From the NCBI RefSeq assembly GCF_900451195.1, contig NZ_UGHR01000001.1, positions 1,550,001 to 1,614,000 on the forward strand: a DNA stretch of 64,000 nt, read 5' to 3'. Below, one piece after another: positions 55,868 through 64,000 of this stretch. Origin of the DNA: Iodobacter fluviatilis (GTDB taxonomy: Bacteria; Pseudomonadota; Gammaproteobacteria; Burkholderiales; Chitinibacteraceae). The notes beneath the pieces were generated by a model. It was given only the letters and a program-made list of their open reading frames with translations, ran no database searches and was not told where the DNA came from. Position 1 is the first letter of the stretch; each line of letters starts with the position of its first letter. Position numbers and translations under genes: made by a program.

Positions 55868-57886
55868 ATGAATATTCTGGGCTATTTACAGAAAATCGGC
55901 CGTGCGCTGATGGTGCCGGTGGCTACATTGCCAGCTGCGGCCATTTTGATGGGTATCGGATATTGGATCGATCCAAACGGCTGGGGGAGCAATAGTGCAT
56001 TAGCAGCCTTCCTGATTAAATCGGGTGCTGCAATTATCGACAATATGTCGATTTTATTTGCCGTAGGTATTGCTTATGGTATGTCTAAAGATAAAGACGG
56101 CGCTGCGGCTTTATCGGGTCTGGTTGGTTACTACGTACTGACCACATTACTTTCACCAGGTGCAGTTTCACAGATCCAAGGTATTCCTTTGGATCAGGTG
56201 CCTAAGGCCTTTGCCAAAATCAATAACCAGTTTGTGGGTATTTTGGTGGGTGTGATTTCTGCAGAGCTTTATAACCGCTTTAGTGGTGTTGAGCTGCATA
56301 AAGCGCTGGCTTTCTTTAGTGGCCGCCGCTTAGTGCCAATCGTGACTTCGGTTGTCATGTTGGTTGTTGCTTTCCCACTGATGTATATCTGGCCGCTTGT
56401 ATTTAATGGCTTGGTCCATTTTGGTGAAAGCATTATGGGTATGGGCCCGCTGGGTGCCGGTATCTATGCCTTCTTTAACCGCCTCTTGATTCCGGTTGGC
56501 TTGCATCACGCACTCAATAGCGTGTTCTGGTTTGACGTTGCGGGTATTAACGACATTCCTAACTTCCTTGGCGGCGCTAAGTCCCTTGCTGAAGGTAAGG
56601 CTGTGTTGGGTGTGACCGGTATGTATCAAGCTGGTTTCTTCCCGATCATGATGTTCGGTTTGCCTGGTGCTGCTTTAGCTATTTATCACGCAGCTAAGCC
56701 ACAAAACAAAACACGCGTTGCGTCTTTGATGATTGCTGCTGCATTTGCTGCATTCTTCACTGGGGTGACTGAGCCGCTTGAATTCTCATTCATGTTTGTG
56801 GCTCCGCTGCTTTACCTGCTGCATGCTGTGCTGACTGGTTTGTCAGTTTATATTGCTGCAAGTATGCAATGGATTGCTGGTTTTGGTTTTAGTGCCGGTC
56901 TGGTTGACTTGGTGCTGTCAACTAAGAATCCGCTGGCTAAAGATATTCTGATGCTGATCGCGCAAGGCTTTGCATTCTTTGCGATCTACTACTTCAGCTT
57001 CCGTTTTGCGATCAAGGCATTTAACTTGAAAACGCCGGGTCAGGAAGATGAAGAAGAAGGCGCGGCAGAAGGTGATGCTGCACCAGTAAGTGGTGATACA
57101 GATTCACTGGCTCATGCTTATATCGGTTTGATTGGCGGTGGCGCAAATGTTGTGGCGATTGATGCTTGCATTACCCGCCTGCGCTTAGCACTGAACGATA
57201 CCGCTGTTGTGGATGAAGCTGCTGCTAAGCGTCTTGGCGCTTCGGGTGTGATCAAGCTTAATAAGCAAAATGTACAAATTATCGTTGGACCCAAGGCCGA
57301 GTTGATTGCAACACGCATGACTCAGTTGCTGGCAGGTAAAGGTATTAGCGCAGCAATCCCTGCTGCAGCACCAGCGGCTCCTGTTGCTAAGGCGGCTGTT
57401 GCGGCTCCGGCTCAAAAAGTAACAGGCGATTTAGTCTTGCTTGCTCCTTTGAGTGGTGAAGTTGTGGCGCTGCTGGATGTGCCTGATGCGGCGTTCTCCA
57501 GCAAGGCAGTGGGTGAAGGTCTGGCGATTCGTCCAAGCAGCAATCTGGTGCTGGCCCCTGTGGATGGTGTGATTGCTAAAATCTTTAACACTAACCATGC
57601 ATTTGCACTGATTGCAGACAATGGTGCTGAGCTGATTGTGCACATTGGTCTGGATACTGTGAAGCTGGGTGGTAAGGGTTTCACACGCTTACTTGAGCAA
57701 GGTTCACGCGTTAAAGCGGGTGATGCGGTGCTTGAGCTGGATCTGGAATACCTGTCACAACATGCAGTTTCAATCATCAGCCCGATTGTGCTGAGCAATG
57801 TTGATCAGTTTGACAGCGTGGCACAGTTTGCAACTGGCCATGTAGAAGCAGGTAAGACAGCGCTCTATACCATTAAAGCGAAATAA
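55868..57886 (+). CDS. nagE: N-acetylglucosamine-specific PTS enzyme IICBA
   Basis: 672 residues in the order IIC-IIB-IIA. The IIC membrane domain (to about 395) matches E. coli NagE closely (MNILGYLQKIGRAL, FFNRLLIPVGLHHALNS, GFFPIMMFGLPGAALA, FFTGVTEPLEFSFMF). IIB (about 415-490) holds the phosphorylated Cys434 in DACITRLRL and KRLGASGVIKLNKQNVQ. IIA (about 525-665) has phospho-His592 in LIVHIGLDT. It imports GlcNAc as the 6-phosphate. No nagA or nagB is adjacent. It stands alone with its own terminator. Confidence 0.93.
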   Translation: MNILGYLQKIGRALMVPVATLPAAAILMGIGYWIDPNGWGSNSALAAFLIKSGAAIIDNMSILFAVGIAYGMSKDKDGAAALSGLVGYYVLTTLLSPGAVSQIQGIPLDQVPKAFAKINNQFVGILVGVISAELYNRFSGVELHKALAFFSGRRLVPIVTSVVMLVVAFPLMYIWPLVFNGLVHFGESIMGMGPLGAGIYAFFNRLLIPVGLHHALNSVFWFDVAGINDIPNFLGGAKSLAEGKAVLGVTGMYQAGFFPIMMFGLPGAALAIYHAAKPQNKTRVASLMIAAAFAAFFTGVTEPLEFSFMFVAPLLYLLHAVLTGLSVYIAASMQWIAGFGFSAGLVDLVLSTKNPLAKDILMLIAQGFAFFAIYYFSFRFAIKAFNLKTPGQEDEEEGAAEGDAAPVSGDTDSLAHAYIGLIGGGANVVAIDACITRLRLALNDTAVVDEAAAKRLGASGVIKLNKQNVQIIVGPKAELIATRMTQLLAGKGISAAIPAAAPAAPVAKAAVAAPAQKVTGDLVLLAPLSGEVVALLDVPDAAFSSKAVGEGLAIRPSSNLVLAPVDGVIAKIFNTNHAFALIADNGAELIVHIGLDTVKLGGKGFTRLLEQGSRVKAGDAVLELDLEYLSQHAVSIISPIVLSNVDQFDSVAQFATGHVEAGKTALYTIKAK

Positions 57887-57904
57887 GTCTGCTTTAGCGG
57901 GAAT

Positions 57905-57936
57905 AAAAAAGGCGAACCTTCGGGTTCGCCTTTTTT
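57905..57936. terminator. Bidirectional terminator between nagE and mdh
   Basis: GGCGAACC (57911-57918) pairs with GGTTCGCC (57923-57930) around TTCG, with A6 before and T6 after. The UUCG tetraloop makes a very stable stem. Confidence 0.93.
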
Positions 57937-57986
57937 ACGTTGTGTGTTTTATACAACACTCACGTAAATGATTTAGTTAAAAATAA

Positions 57987-58967
57987 TTAACCAAGTAAGT
58001 GCTTCACTGCATCACGCTCTTCAGATAATTCTTTCGCGCTGGCATCCATGCGGGCACGGCTGAAGTCGCTGATTTCCAGCCCTTCAACGATGGAGTATTT
58101 GCCATCTTTACAAGTAACCGGGTAGCCAAAAATCAAATCGCTGTAGCCATACTCGCCATTGGCCGGAACGCCCATCGTGACCCAGTCACCATCTGCAGTG
58201 CCCAGTACCCAGTTACGGATGTGGTCAATTGCGGCATTGGCTGCAGAAGCAGCAGAGGACAAGCCACGCGCTTTAATAATGGCTGCACCACGTTGCTGAA
58301 CAGTCGGGATAAAGTCTGTTTCCAGCCATTTTTGATCATTGATCAGGGCAGAAGCGCTTTGGCCTTTCACTGTTGCATGGAACAGATCTGGGTATTGGGT
58401 GGCGGAGTGATTGCCCCAGATGATCATCTTGTTAACATCGGTTACCGCTGAAGAGGTCTTCTGTGCGATTTGAGTCAGGGCACGGTTGTGATCCAGGCGC
58501 ATCATGGCGGTGAAGTTGGCCGGATTTAAATCTGGCGCATTTTTCATGGCAATGTAAGCATTGGTATTGGCTGGATTACCCACTACCAGTACTTTTACAT
58601 CGCGTGATGCCACTTCATTCAGTGCTTTACCTTGCGCGGTAAAGATTGCGCCGTTAGCTTCCAGCAAGTCTTTACGCTCCATGCCTGGGCCACGTGGACG
58701 TGCGCCAACCAAGAGGGCGATGTCTGCATCTTTGAATGCAACTTTTGGATCATCACTTTGCACAATGCCGTGCAAGAGTGGGAACGCGCAGTCATCCAGC
58801 TCCATGACCACGCCGTTAAGCGCTGGCAGCGAAGGGGTGATATCCAGTAATTGCAGGATCACAGGCTGATCTGCGCCAAGCATCGCGCCTGATGCAATAC
58901 GGAATAAAAGGCTATAACCAATCTGGCCGGCAGCGCCGGTAACGGCAACGCGAATAGGGGTCTTCAT
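57987..58967 (-). CDS. mdh: Malate dehydrogenase
   Basis: About 326 residues from ATG 58967 (GGAG upstream); a longer frame to 59021 is rejected. Interconverts malate and oxaloacetate with NAD. The Rossmann loop is [31 protein letters not shown], the substrate-binding [16 protein letters not shown] and the catalytic [13 protein letters not shown] (His) are present. This is the longer-loop bacterial/cytosolic type seen in betaproteobacteria. Divergent from the GntR-sdh region; TCA-cycle neighbour. Confidence 0.96.
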   Translation of the reverse strand: MKTPIRVAVTGAAGQIGYSLLFRIASGAMLGADQPVILQLLDITPSLPALNGVVMELDDCAFPLLHGIVQSDDPKVAFKDADIALLVGARPRGPGMERKDLLEANGAIFTAQGKALNEVASRDVKVLVVGNPANTNAYIAMKNAPDLNPANFTAMMRLDHNRALTQIAQKTSSAVTDVNKMIIWGNHSATQYPDLFHATVKGQSASALINDQKWLETDFIPTVQQRGAAIIKARGLSSAASAANAAIDHIRNWVLGTADGDWVTMGVPANGEYGYSDLIFGYPVTCKDGKYSIVEGLEISDFSRARMDASAKELSEERDAVKHLLG

Positions 58968-59135
58968 GAGGATCACTCCGATATTGGTGTGTGAACGATG
59001 CTGGGGTTTTAGCGCTTGCACTTCAACCGCACAGATAACACTTTTGTTTGCAAATAATCAGAAATTAGACCAGCTGATCTGATGCACATATCTGCTTATT
59101 TGTAGAGCAAATGTGAGTATCCTGCTTTGTTATGA

Positions 59136-59149
59136 ACTGCAGCTGCAGT
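59136..59149. promoter_or_regulatory. 14-bp palindrome between mdh and the GntR gene
   Basis: ACTGCAGCTGCAGT is a perfect 14-bp palindrome about 170 bp before the mdh ATG and 200 bp before the GntR start. Possible operator. Confidence 0.35.
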
Positions 59150-59287
59150 ACACCCCGCATGCTTATTTTTACACGGTTTAAAGTATGTTTTAGCTACTCT
59201 GTAAGCCTAGCAGAGAAAGTTTATCACGCGTATCCGTGCTTTGCGCACGTTTTGCAGTCAGAGCAAATATATTGTTGTGTATCTTTT

Positions 59288-59301
59288 GTCTTATATAAGA
59301 C
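59288..59301. promoter_or_regulatory. GntR-type operator candidate
   Basis: GTCTTATATAAGAC is a perfect 14-bp palindrome with the GT...AC ends expected of GntR-family sites (GTCT...AGAC half-sites), 49 bp before the preferred GntR start. It overlaps a plausible -10 (TATATA), fitting autorepression. Confidence 0.5.
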
Positions 59302-59349
59302 TGTAGTAGACTATGATGCTACAACATGATAAAAAGCAACCTATCCTCA

Positions 59350-60072
59350 ATGAGTAAACTTGCAGCCATCCCTTTATATCGTCAGGTTATTCGTGAAGTT
59401 ACTACGGCAGTGGATGCTGGCGAGTGGAATGCAGATGAAAGTTTGCCGAGCGAAAATGATTTAGCCCACCGTTTTGGCGTCAGCCAAGGCACGGTGAGAA
59501 AAGCACTGGATGTGTTGGTATTAGAGGGCGTTCTGTATCGCCGCCAGGGTGTGGGCACTTTTGTGTCGGATGCCAGTGATTTTTTAGCGCAGGCGATGTT
59601 TGTCCCTTTATCTGGCTATGGCGGTGAAAAGCCAAAAATTGAAATGCTGGGCTGCGTACGGATTCATGCAGGCGAGCAGCTGGCAGAAATATTGGGTTTA
59701 AGGCGTGGTGCAGCCTTGTGGCAAGTCAGGCGCTTATTGCGGGTTGCCGGTACCGTGATTGGTCTGGAAGAAATGTTTTTACCCGAGGCTAATTTCCCAA
59801 ATCTGGAAATGCGCAGGATTCGGGAGTTACGCGGTAATTTACGTGAACTATGCTGGCGTGATTTTGGGATGCGTTTAAAAGATGGCGAAGTTCGCTATCG
59901 AGCAGTGCCCGCAGCCAGTGCTGAAGCCCGATTATTGCAAGTTGAAGTACATGAGCCTTTACTTCAGCTTGTGCGTCTTGCTAGAGATTTTGATGGAAAG
60001 CCGCAGGTTTGGAGTGTGGCTTGGTTCAGATCAGAGCAATTGGCATTTCAGGCTCCGCCTGAGCAGGCTTAA
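59350..60072 (+). CDS. GntR-family regulator with UTRA domain
   Basis: About 240 residues from ATG 59350; ATG 59326 would add eight. The winged HTH (about 1-75) has DLAHRFGVSQGTVRKALDVLVLEGVLYRRQGVGTF, typical of GntR/HutC proteins; the C-terminal UTRA domain (about 95-235) usually binds a small effector. It sits just before sdhCDAB on the same strand, so control of succinate dehydrogenase (and mdh across the divergent gap) is likely but the effector is unknown. Neither start has a good ribosome site. Confidence 0.82.
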   Translation: MSKLAAIPLYRQVIREVTTAVDAGEWNADESLPSENDLAHRFGVSQGTVRKALDVLVLEGVLYRRQGVGTFVSDASDFLAQAMFVPLSGYGGEKPKIEMLGCVRIHAGEQLAEILGLRRGAALWQVRRLLRVAGTVIGLEEMFLPEANFPNLEMRRIRELRGNLRELCWRDFGMRLKDGEVRYRAVPAASAEARLLQVEVHEPLLQLVRLARDFDGKPQVWSVAWFRSEQLAFQAPPEQA

Positions 60073-60202
60073 TTTGCAAACAGAATGGATCTTCAAGAAT
60101 TTGTAGTTGAGTAAGTAGTAAAAAGGCAGGTCGGTGATGTCGGACGGTTTAAGAAACAGATCGTGCACGCTGACAGAAGTAAAACTTAAAGAGGAAGTGC
60201 GC

Positions 60203-60577
60203 ATGCAAAAAACACGCCCCAAGCACCTGGAGATCGCGAAGATTCGTCTTCCTTTGCCAGGGATTATCTCCATTCTTCATCGCGTAAGTGGCGCGCTGAT
60301 GTTTCTGGCGATTCCCTTTATGCTCTACGCCCTGGAAGGTTCTTTAGCCTCGAGTGAGCGTTTTGATGCATTCAGATCCTGTATTTCAAACCCCCTTGTA
60401 AAAATTGCGCTGTTGGGTGTTTTGTGGGCTTTCTTGCATCACGTCTGCGCTGGCGTTCGTTTCTTGTTTTTAGATATTCATAAGGGCCTGGAGCTGAAAA
60501 CGGCACGCCTTACAGCCAAAATCGTGCTGGTGGTGAGCTTGGTTCTGACGGTCGTGATTGGGGGCCTGGTATGGTAA
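60203..60577 (+). CDS. sdhC: Succinate dehydrogenase cytochrome b556 subunit
   Basis: About 124 residues from ATG 60203 (AGAGGAAG upstream); the longer frame from 60134 is rejected. Three membrane helices; the HHVCAGVRFLFLD motif carries a haem-ligand histidine. Anchors the SdhAB unit and binds ubiquinone. The stop overlaps sdhD. Confidence 0.92.
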   Translation: MQKTRPKHLEIAKIRLPLPGIISILHRVSGALMFLAIPFMLYALEGSLASSERFDAFRSCISNPLVKIALLGVLWAFLHHVCAGVRFLFLDIHKGLELKTARLTAKIVLVVSLVLTVVIGGLVW

Positions 60578-60918
60578 ATCGTCAAGTAGTTGGGGCCCAT
60601 TACGGCCTGAAAGACTGGCTGGTTCAACGTGTGACTGCCGTAATTATGCTGGTTTACACCGTTGCACTGGTTGCTTTTTTATTGCTGGCCGGTGGCACTT
60701 CTTTTGAAGCATGGCAACAATTATTTGCCTGTACCTGGGTCAAAGTGCTGACCACCATTAGCCTGTTTGCTCTGCTGTGGCATGCTTGGGTGGGTGTGCG
60801 TGATATCTGGATGGATTACCTCCAGCACGTGGGCCTGCGTTTAACGATGCACGTGCTGACGCTGTTATGGCTGGCAGGTAGCTTGGTTTATATGATTAAA
60901 GTTGTGTGGGGTGCATAA
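60571..60918 (+). CDS. sdhD: Succinate dehydrogenase membrane anchor subunit
   Basis: 115 residues, three helices, with LWHAWVGVRDIWMDY supplying the second haem ligand and quinone-site Tyr. Overlaps sdhC by 7 bp. Works with SdhC in the membrane. Confidence 0.92.
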   Translation: MVNRQVVGAHYGLKDWLVQRVTAVIMLVYTVALVAFLLLAGGTSFEAWQQLFACTWVKVLTTISLFALLWHAWVGVRDIWMDYLQHVGLRLTMHVLTLLWLAGSLVYMIKVVWGA

Positions 60919-60921
60919 GCG

Positions 60922-62685
60922 ATGACCGTTCCTATTCGTAAATTTGATGCTGTCATCGTTGGCGCGGGTGGCGCAGGCCTTCGCGCAGCTTTGCAGCTGT
61001 CTGAAGCCGGTCTGAAAACCGCTGTTTTATCCAAAGTATTTCCGACGCGCTCGCACACCGTTGCCGCGCAAGGTGGTATTTCCGCCTCTCTTGGTAATGT
61101 CCAAGAAGACAAGTGGGAATGGCATATGTACGACACCGTTAAAGGGTCGGACTGGCTGGGCGATCAAGACGCCATTGAATTTATGTGCCGTCAAGCACCT
61201 GAAGTAGTAGTGGAGCTTGAGCACTTTGGTATGCCGTTTGACCGCTTAGAAAACGGCAAGATTTATCAGCGTCCATTTGGCGGCCATATGGCTGACTTCG
61301 GCAAAACACCGGTGCAACGCGCCTGTGCTGCGGCCGACCGTACTGGCCACGCCATGTTGCACACGCTGTATCAGCGTAATGTGCGCGCCAATACCCAGTT
61401 CTTTGTGGAATGGATGGCGCTGGATCTGATTCGTGATGAAGCAGGCGAAGTGGTTGGTGTGACTGCGCTAGAAATGGAAACCGGCGAAGTGTCGATTATC
61501 CATGCCAAGGCTGTGTTGTTTGCTACCGGTGGTGCTGGCCGTATTTTCTCTGCTTCGACCAATGCGTTTATTAATACCGGCGATGGCCTTGGTATGACCG
61601 TGCGCGCAGGTATTCCGCTTGAAGATATGGAATTCTGGCAATTCCACCCCACTGGCGTAGCCGGTGCGGGCGTGTTGATTACTGAAGGCGTGCGCGGTGA
61701 GGGCGGTATCTTGCTCAACTCAGAGGGCGAGCGTTTTATGGAGCGCTACGCGCCGAACGCCAAAGATCTGGCTTCGCGTGATGTGGTTTCCCGTGCCATG
61801 GCGCTGGAAATTCTGGAAGGCCGCGGCTGTGGTAAAGAAAAAGACCATGTATTGCTGAAGCTGGATCATTTAGGTCCGGACATCATCAAACAACGCCTGC
61901 CAGGCATTCGTGAAATTGCCATTAAGTTTGCCGGTGTTGATCCGATTCAGGATCCAATTCCAGTCGTGCCAACCTGCCACTACCAGATGGGCGGTATTCC
62001 GACCAACTATAAAGGCGAAGTTGTTGCCCCCGTGGGTGATGATCCGGAAGTGCGCATCAAAGGCTTTTACGCGGCGGGTGAATGTGCATGCGCTTCGGTG
62101 CACGGTGCAAATCGCTTGGGTACTAACTCACTACTGGATCTGGTGGTGTTTGGTAAGGCTGCGGGCAATTCGATTATTGATTTCATCAAGAACGAGCGTC
62201 CGGAGTTGCGCCCATTGCCAGCGAATGCGGCTGAGTTCTCCTTAGCCCGTCTGGCGCGTTTGGAAAACCAAACGGGTGGCGAAGAAGTTGCTGACGTGCG
62301 TAATGCCATGCAAAAAGTGGTGCAACTGCGTGCCGGTGTATTCCGCAACTCAGAGAACTTGGCCAAAGGCGTTGAAGAAATCAAGGCCGTGGCAGAGCGT
62401 GTGAAGCGCACTCAGATTGCAGACAAATCCAAAGTATTTAATACCGCAAGGGTTGAAGCGCTGGAGCTGGATAACCTGATCGAAGTGGCGGTTGCTACGC
62501 TGATTTGTGCCGAAGCGCGTAAGGAAAGCCGTGGTGCACATGCGCACGACGATTTCCCTGATCGCCATGATGAGTGGATGAAGCACACGATGTTTGATGG
62601 CAAAACCCGTCAATTATCTTACAAGCCTGTTCACACCAAACCGCTGACGGTCGATTATATCGAACCGCAAAAACGCGTTTACTAA
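60922..62685 (+). CDS. sdhA: Succinate dehydrogenase flavoprotein subunit
   Basis: 587 residues. Oxidises succinate to fumarate with covalent FAD. FAD-binding [18 protein letters not shown], covalent-FAD histidine in [17 protein letters not shown], the catalytic HPTG in [11 protein letters not shown] and the active-site region [10 protein letters not shown]. Length is typical (588 in E. coli). Confidence 0.97.
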   Translation: MTVPIRKFDAVIVGAGGAGLRAALQLSEAGLKTAVLSKVFPTRSHTVAAQGGISASLGNVQEDKWEWHMYDTVKGSDWLGDQDAIEFMCRQAPEVVVELEHFGMPFDRLENGKIYQRPFGGHMADFGKTPVQRACAAADRTGHAMLHTLYQRNVRANTQFFVEWMALDLIRDEAGEVVGVTALEMETGEVSIIHAKAVLFATGGAGRIFSASTNAFINTGDGLGMTVRAGIPLEDMEFWQFHPTGVAGAGVLITEGVRGEGGILLNSEGERFMERYAPNAKDLASRDVVSRAMALEILEGRGCGKEKDHVLLKLDHLGPDIIKQRLPGIREIAIKFAGVDPIQDPIPVVPTCHYQMGGIPTNYKGEVVAPVGDDPEVRIKGFYAAGECACASVHGANRLGTNSLLDLVVFGKAAGNSIIDFIKNERPELRPLPANAAEFSLARLARLENQTGGEEVADVRNAMQKVVQLRAGVFRNSENLAKGVEEIKAVAERVKRTQIADKSKVFNTARVEALELDNLIEVAVATLICAEARKESRGAHAHDDFPDRHDEWMKHTMFDGKTRQLSYKPVHTKPLTVDYIEPQKRVY

Positions 62686-62704
62686 AAGCATCAGGAGAAA
62701 ACCG

Positions 62705-63406
62705 ATGAAGATGCATTTCAAGCTCTATCGCTACAACCCTGATGTGGACGCTAAGCCGTACATGCAGGATTACCATGTTGAACTGGAACCATCCGATAAG
62801 AAATTATTAGATGGTCTGGTTCGCCTGAAGGCACAAGACGACAGCCTGAGCTTTCGCCGTTCTTGCCGCGAAGGAATTTGCGGTTCAGATGCGATGAATA
62901 TCAATGGTAAGAATGGTCTGGCCTGTATTACAGATATTGCCAGCCTGAAGCAGCCAGTTGAGATTCGCCCACTGCCAGGTTTGCCGGTGATTCGTGACTT
63001 AATCGTTGATATGACGCAGTTCTTTAAGCAATATCACTCGATCAAGCCCTATGTGCAAAACGATAATCCGCCGCCTGATCGCGAACGCCTGCAATCGCCG
63101 GAAGACCGTAAAGAGCTGGATGGTTTGTACGAGTGCATTTTATGTGCTTGCTGCTCAACATCCTGCCCGTCATTTTGGTGGAATCCTGATAAATTTGTAG
63201 GCCCGGCTGGTTTGCTGGCAGCTTACCGTTTTATTGCGGATACCCGCGATGAAAAAACCAACGAACGTCTGGATAATCTTGAAGATCCATATCGTTTGTT
63301 CCGTTGCCACAGCATTATGAATTGCGTTGATGTTTGCCCTAAGGAACTCAACCCAACGAAAGCCATTGGCAAGATTAAAGATTTAATGATTAAGCGCATG
63401 AGCTAA
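62705..63406 (+). CDS. sdhB: Succinate dehydrogenase iron-sulfur subunit
   Basis: 233 residues with three Fe-S clusters: CREGICGSDAMNING...LAC (2Fe-2S), CILCACCSTSCP (4Fe-4S) and CHSIMNCVDVCP (3Fe-4S). Passes electrons from SdhA to quinone. Good GGAG site. Confidence 0.97.
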   Translation: MKMHFKLYRYNPDVDAKPYMQDYHVELEPSDKKLLDGLVRLKAQDDSLSFRRSCREGICGSDAMNINGKNGLACITDIASLKQPVEIRPLPGLPVIRDLIVDMTQFFKQYHSIKPYVQNDNPPPDRERLQSPEDRKELDGLYECILCACCSTSCPSFWWNPDKFVGPAGLLAAYRFIADTRDEKTNERLDNLEDPYRLFRCHSIMNCVDVCPKELNPTKAIGKIKDLMIKRMS

Positions 63407-63413
63407 TCAACAG

Positions 63414-63434
63414 AGGGGCAGCTTTGCCCCTTTT
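63414..63434 (+). terminator. Terminator-like hairpin between sdhB and sdhE
   Basis: AGGGGCA (63414-63420) pairs with TGCCCCT (63425-63431) around GCTT, followed by T. Could reduce read-through into sdhE-gltA. Confidence 0.6.
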
Positions 63435-63461
63435 GAAGTGTCAGAAGTAAGGAAGAGCTTG

Positions 63462-63740
63462 ATGGATGCAATTGAATTAAAACGGATCATCTGGCGCTCA
63501 CGCCGTGGGCTTTTAGAAGTAGATCTTCAACTGGAGTGTTTTGTAAAAGAGGTGCTCCCTACTTTATCCGGAACGGATTTGATTCTTTTTCAGGATCTTC
63601 TTTTACTCTCTGATAACGATCTGCTTGATTACCTCAATTGCAAAGCAGAATGTCCGGACGAGCGGCTCAGACCGATGCTGGAACAAGTACGAAGCGCACA
63701 ACGACAAGCGGTACAAACCGAAACCCCAGGAGCTATTTAA
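63462..63740 (+). CDS. sdhE: Succinate dehydrogenase assembly factor SdhE (FAD assembly)
   Basis: About 92 residues from ATG 63462 (AAGGAAGAG upstream). Carries the conserved RGLLE motif (RRGLLEVD) needed for covalent flavinylation of SdhA. Lies between sdhB and gltA. Confidence 0.92.
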   Translation: MDAIELKRIIWRSRRGLLEVDLQLECFVKEVLPTLSGTDLILFQDLLLLSDNDLLDYLNCKAECPDERLRPMLEQVRSAQRQAVQTETPGAI

Positions 63741-63741
63741 T

Positions 63742-64000
63742 ATGGAAAAGAAAGTCACACTGACTTACAACGATGGCAAAGATTCGCTTGAGTTGCCAGT
63801 TTTACCGAGCACGCTTGGGCCGGATGTGGTGGATATCCGCTCATTCTCCAAGACCGGTATGTTTACTTTCGATCCTGGCTTTTTGGCGACATCCAGCTGT
63901 GAATCCAAGATCACCTATATCGATGGTGATCTGGGCCAGCTTTACTACCGTGGATACCCGATTGAGCAGCTTGCTGAGCAAAGCGATTATCTGGAAGTGT
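63742..64000 (+). CDS. gltA: Citrate synthase (3' truncated by window edge)
   Basis: The first 86 residues of GltA are visible from ATG 63742, 1 bp after the sdhE stop. The start [21 protein letters not shown] and [45 protein letters not shown] are typical of the type II (gram-negative) enzyme that condenses oxaloacetate with acetyl-CoA. The catalytic region lies outside the window. Confidence 0.95.
   Translation, partial: MEKKVTLTYNDGKDSLELPVLPSTLGPDVVDIRSFSKTGMFTFDPGFLATSSCESKITYIDGDLGQLYYRGYPIEQLAEQSDYLEV

Larger units (their letters stand above)
58968..59349. other. Divergent regulatory region mdh / GntR gene
   Basis: About 380 bp with no gene. Holds the 14-bp palindrome at 59136 and the GntR-like palindrome at 59288; small hairpin CGTGC/GCACG near 59234. 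Confidence 0.5.

Overview
This window reads as a chromosomal segment of a motile, piliated betaproteobacterium, most likely Neisseriales/Chromobacteriaceae and perhaps close to Iodobacter or Chromobacterium. The evidence is gene order: xseA-exbB-exbD-lpxK-Trm112-kdsB-adk; a GntR regulator followed by sdhCDAB-sdhE-gltA; a MutT-ThiE fusion; PilU; and gbsR-cydP-cydABX. Base composition looks moderate (judged by eye, not computed). I saw no rRNA, tRNA, CRISPR array, insertion sequence or phage gene. Genus-level placement is inference.

Layout. 1-828 is the 3' part of a periplasmic binding protein. 906-3578 (-) is a TonB-dependent receptor with a long T-rich region upstream. 4521-9515 holds a TPR-GAF histidine kinase and recG. 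9654-15044 holds an HEQAH protein of the SprA-related family, a PilJ-N-like secreted protein, a small cytochrome c behind a candidate FNR box, cysG, a YgjP-type zincin, a small membrane protein and MutT-ThiE. 15310-22091 holds pilU, xseA (-), then the envelope/LPS run exbB-exbD-lpxK-Trm112-kdsB-adk, closed by a strong bidirectional terminator.

22178-44056 is one large signalling locus. On the minus strand lie an EAL-HDOD protein, cheA, cheZ, cheY and two cheV genes. On the plus strand lie an FlrB/FleS-type kinase, a STAS protein, a REC-PP2C-HATPase switch protein, a short membrane chemoreceptor, a second cheY, a second cheA, cheW, a cytosolic PAS4 chemoreceptor, cheR, cheD, cheB and an FlrC/FleR-type sigma-54 activator. 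fliEFGHIJ (44211-50392) follows behind a sigma-54-like promoter. The two CheA proteins must share one CheR, CheB, CheD and CheW within this window.

50732-55282 holds a UPF0114 membrane protein and a GbsR-controlled cytochrome bd operon that includes the small genes cydP and cydX. 55868-63999 holds nagE (GlcNAc PTS), mdh (-), a GntR/UTRA regulator, sdhCDAB, sdhE and the start of gltA, i.e. much of the TCA cycle.

The most interesting signal is the short chemoreceptor at 32448-33644. Its C-terminal arm carries FQDLVNQ, which reproduces the FQDL and DxxxQ pattern of the CheZ phosphatase (FQDLTGQ in this window's own CheZ). It ends in GDIDLF, a tail almost repeated at the end of CheD (GDVDLF). 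I propose a chemoreceptor with a built-in CheZ-like CheY-P phosphatase site; this is untested. Other notable items are four DGxGYGFF repeats in the second CheA, a triplicated PAS unit, and several intergenic palindromes and DnaA-box-like sites.
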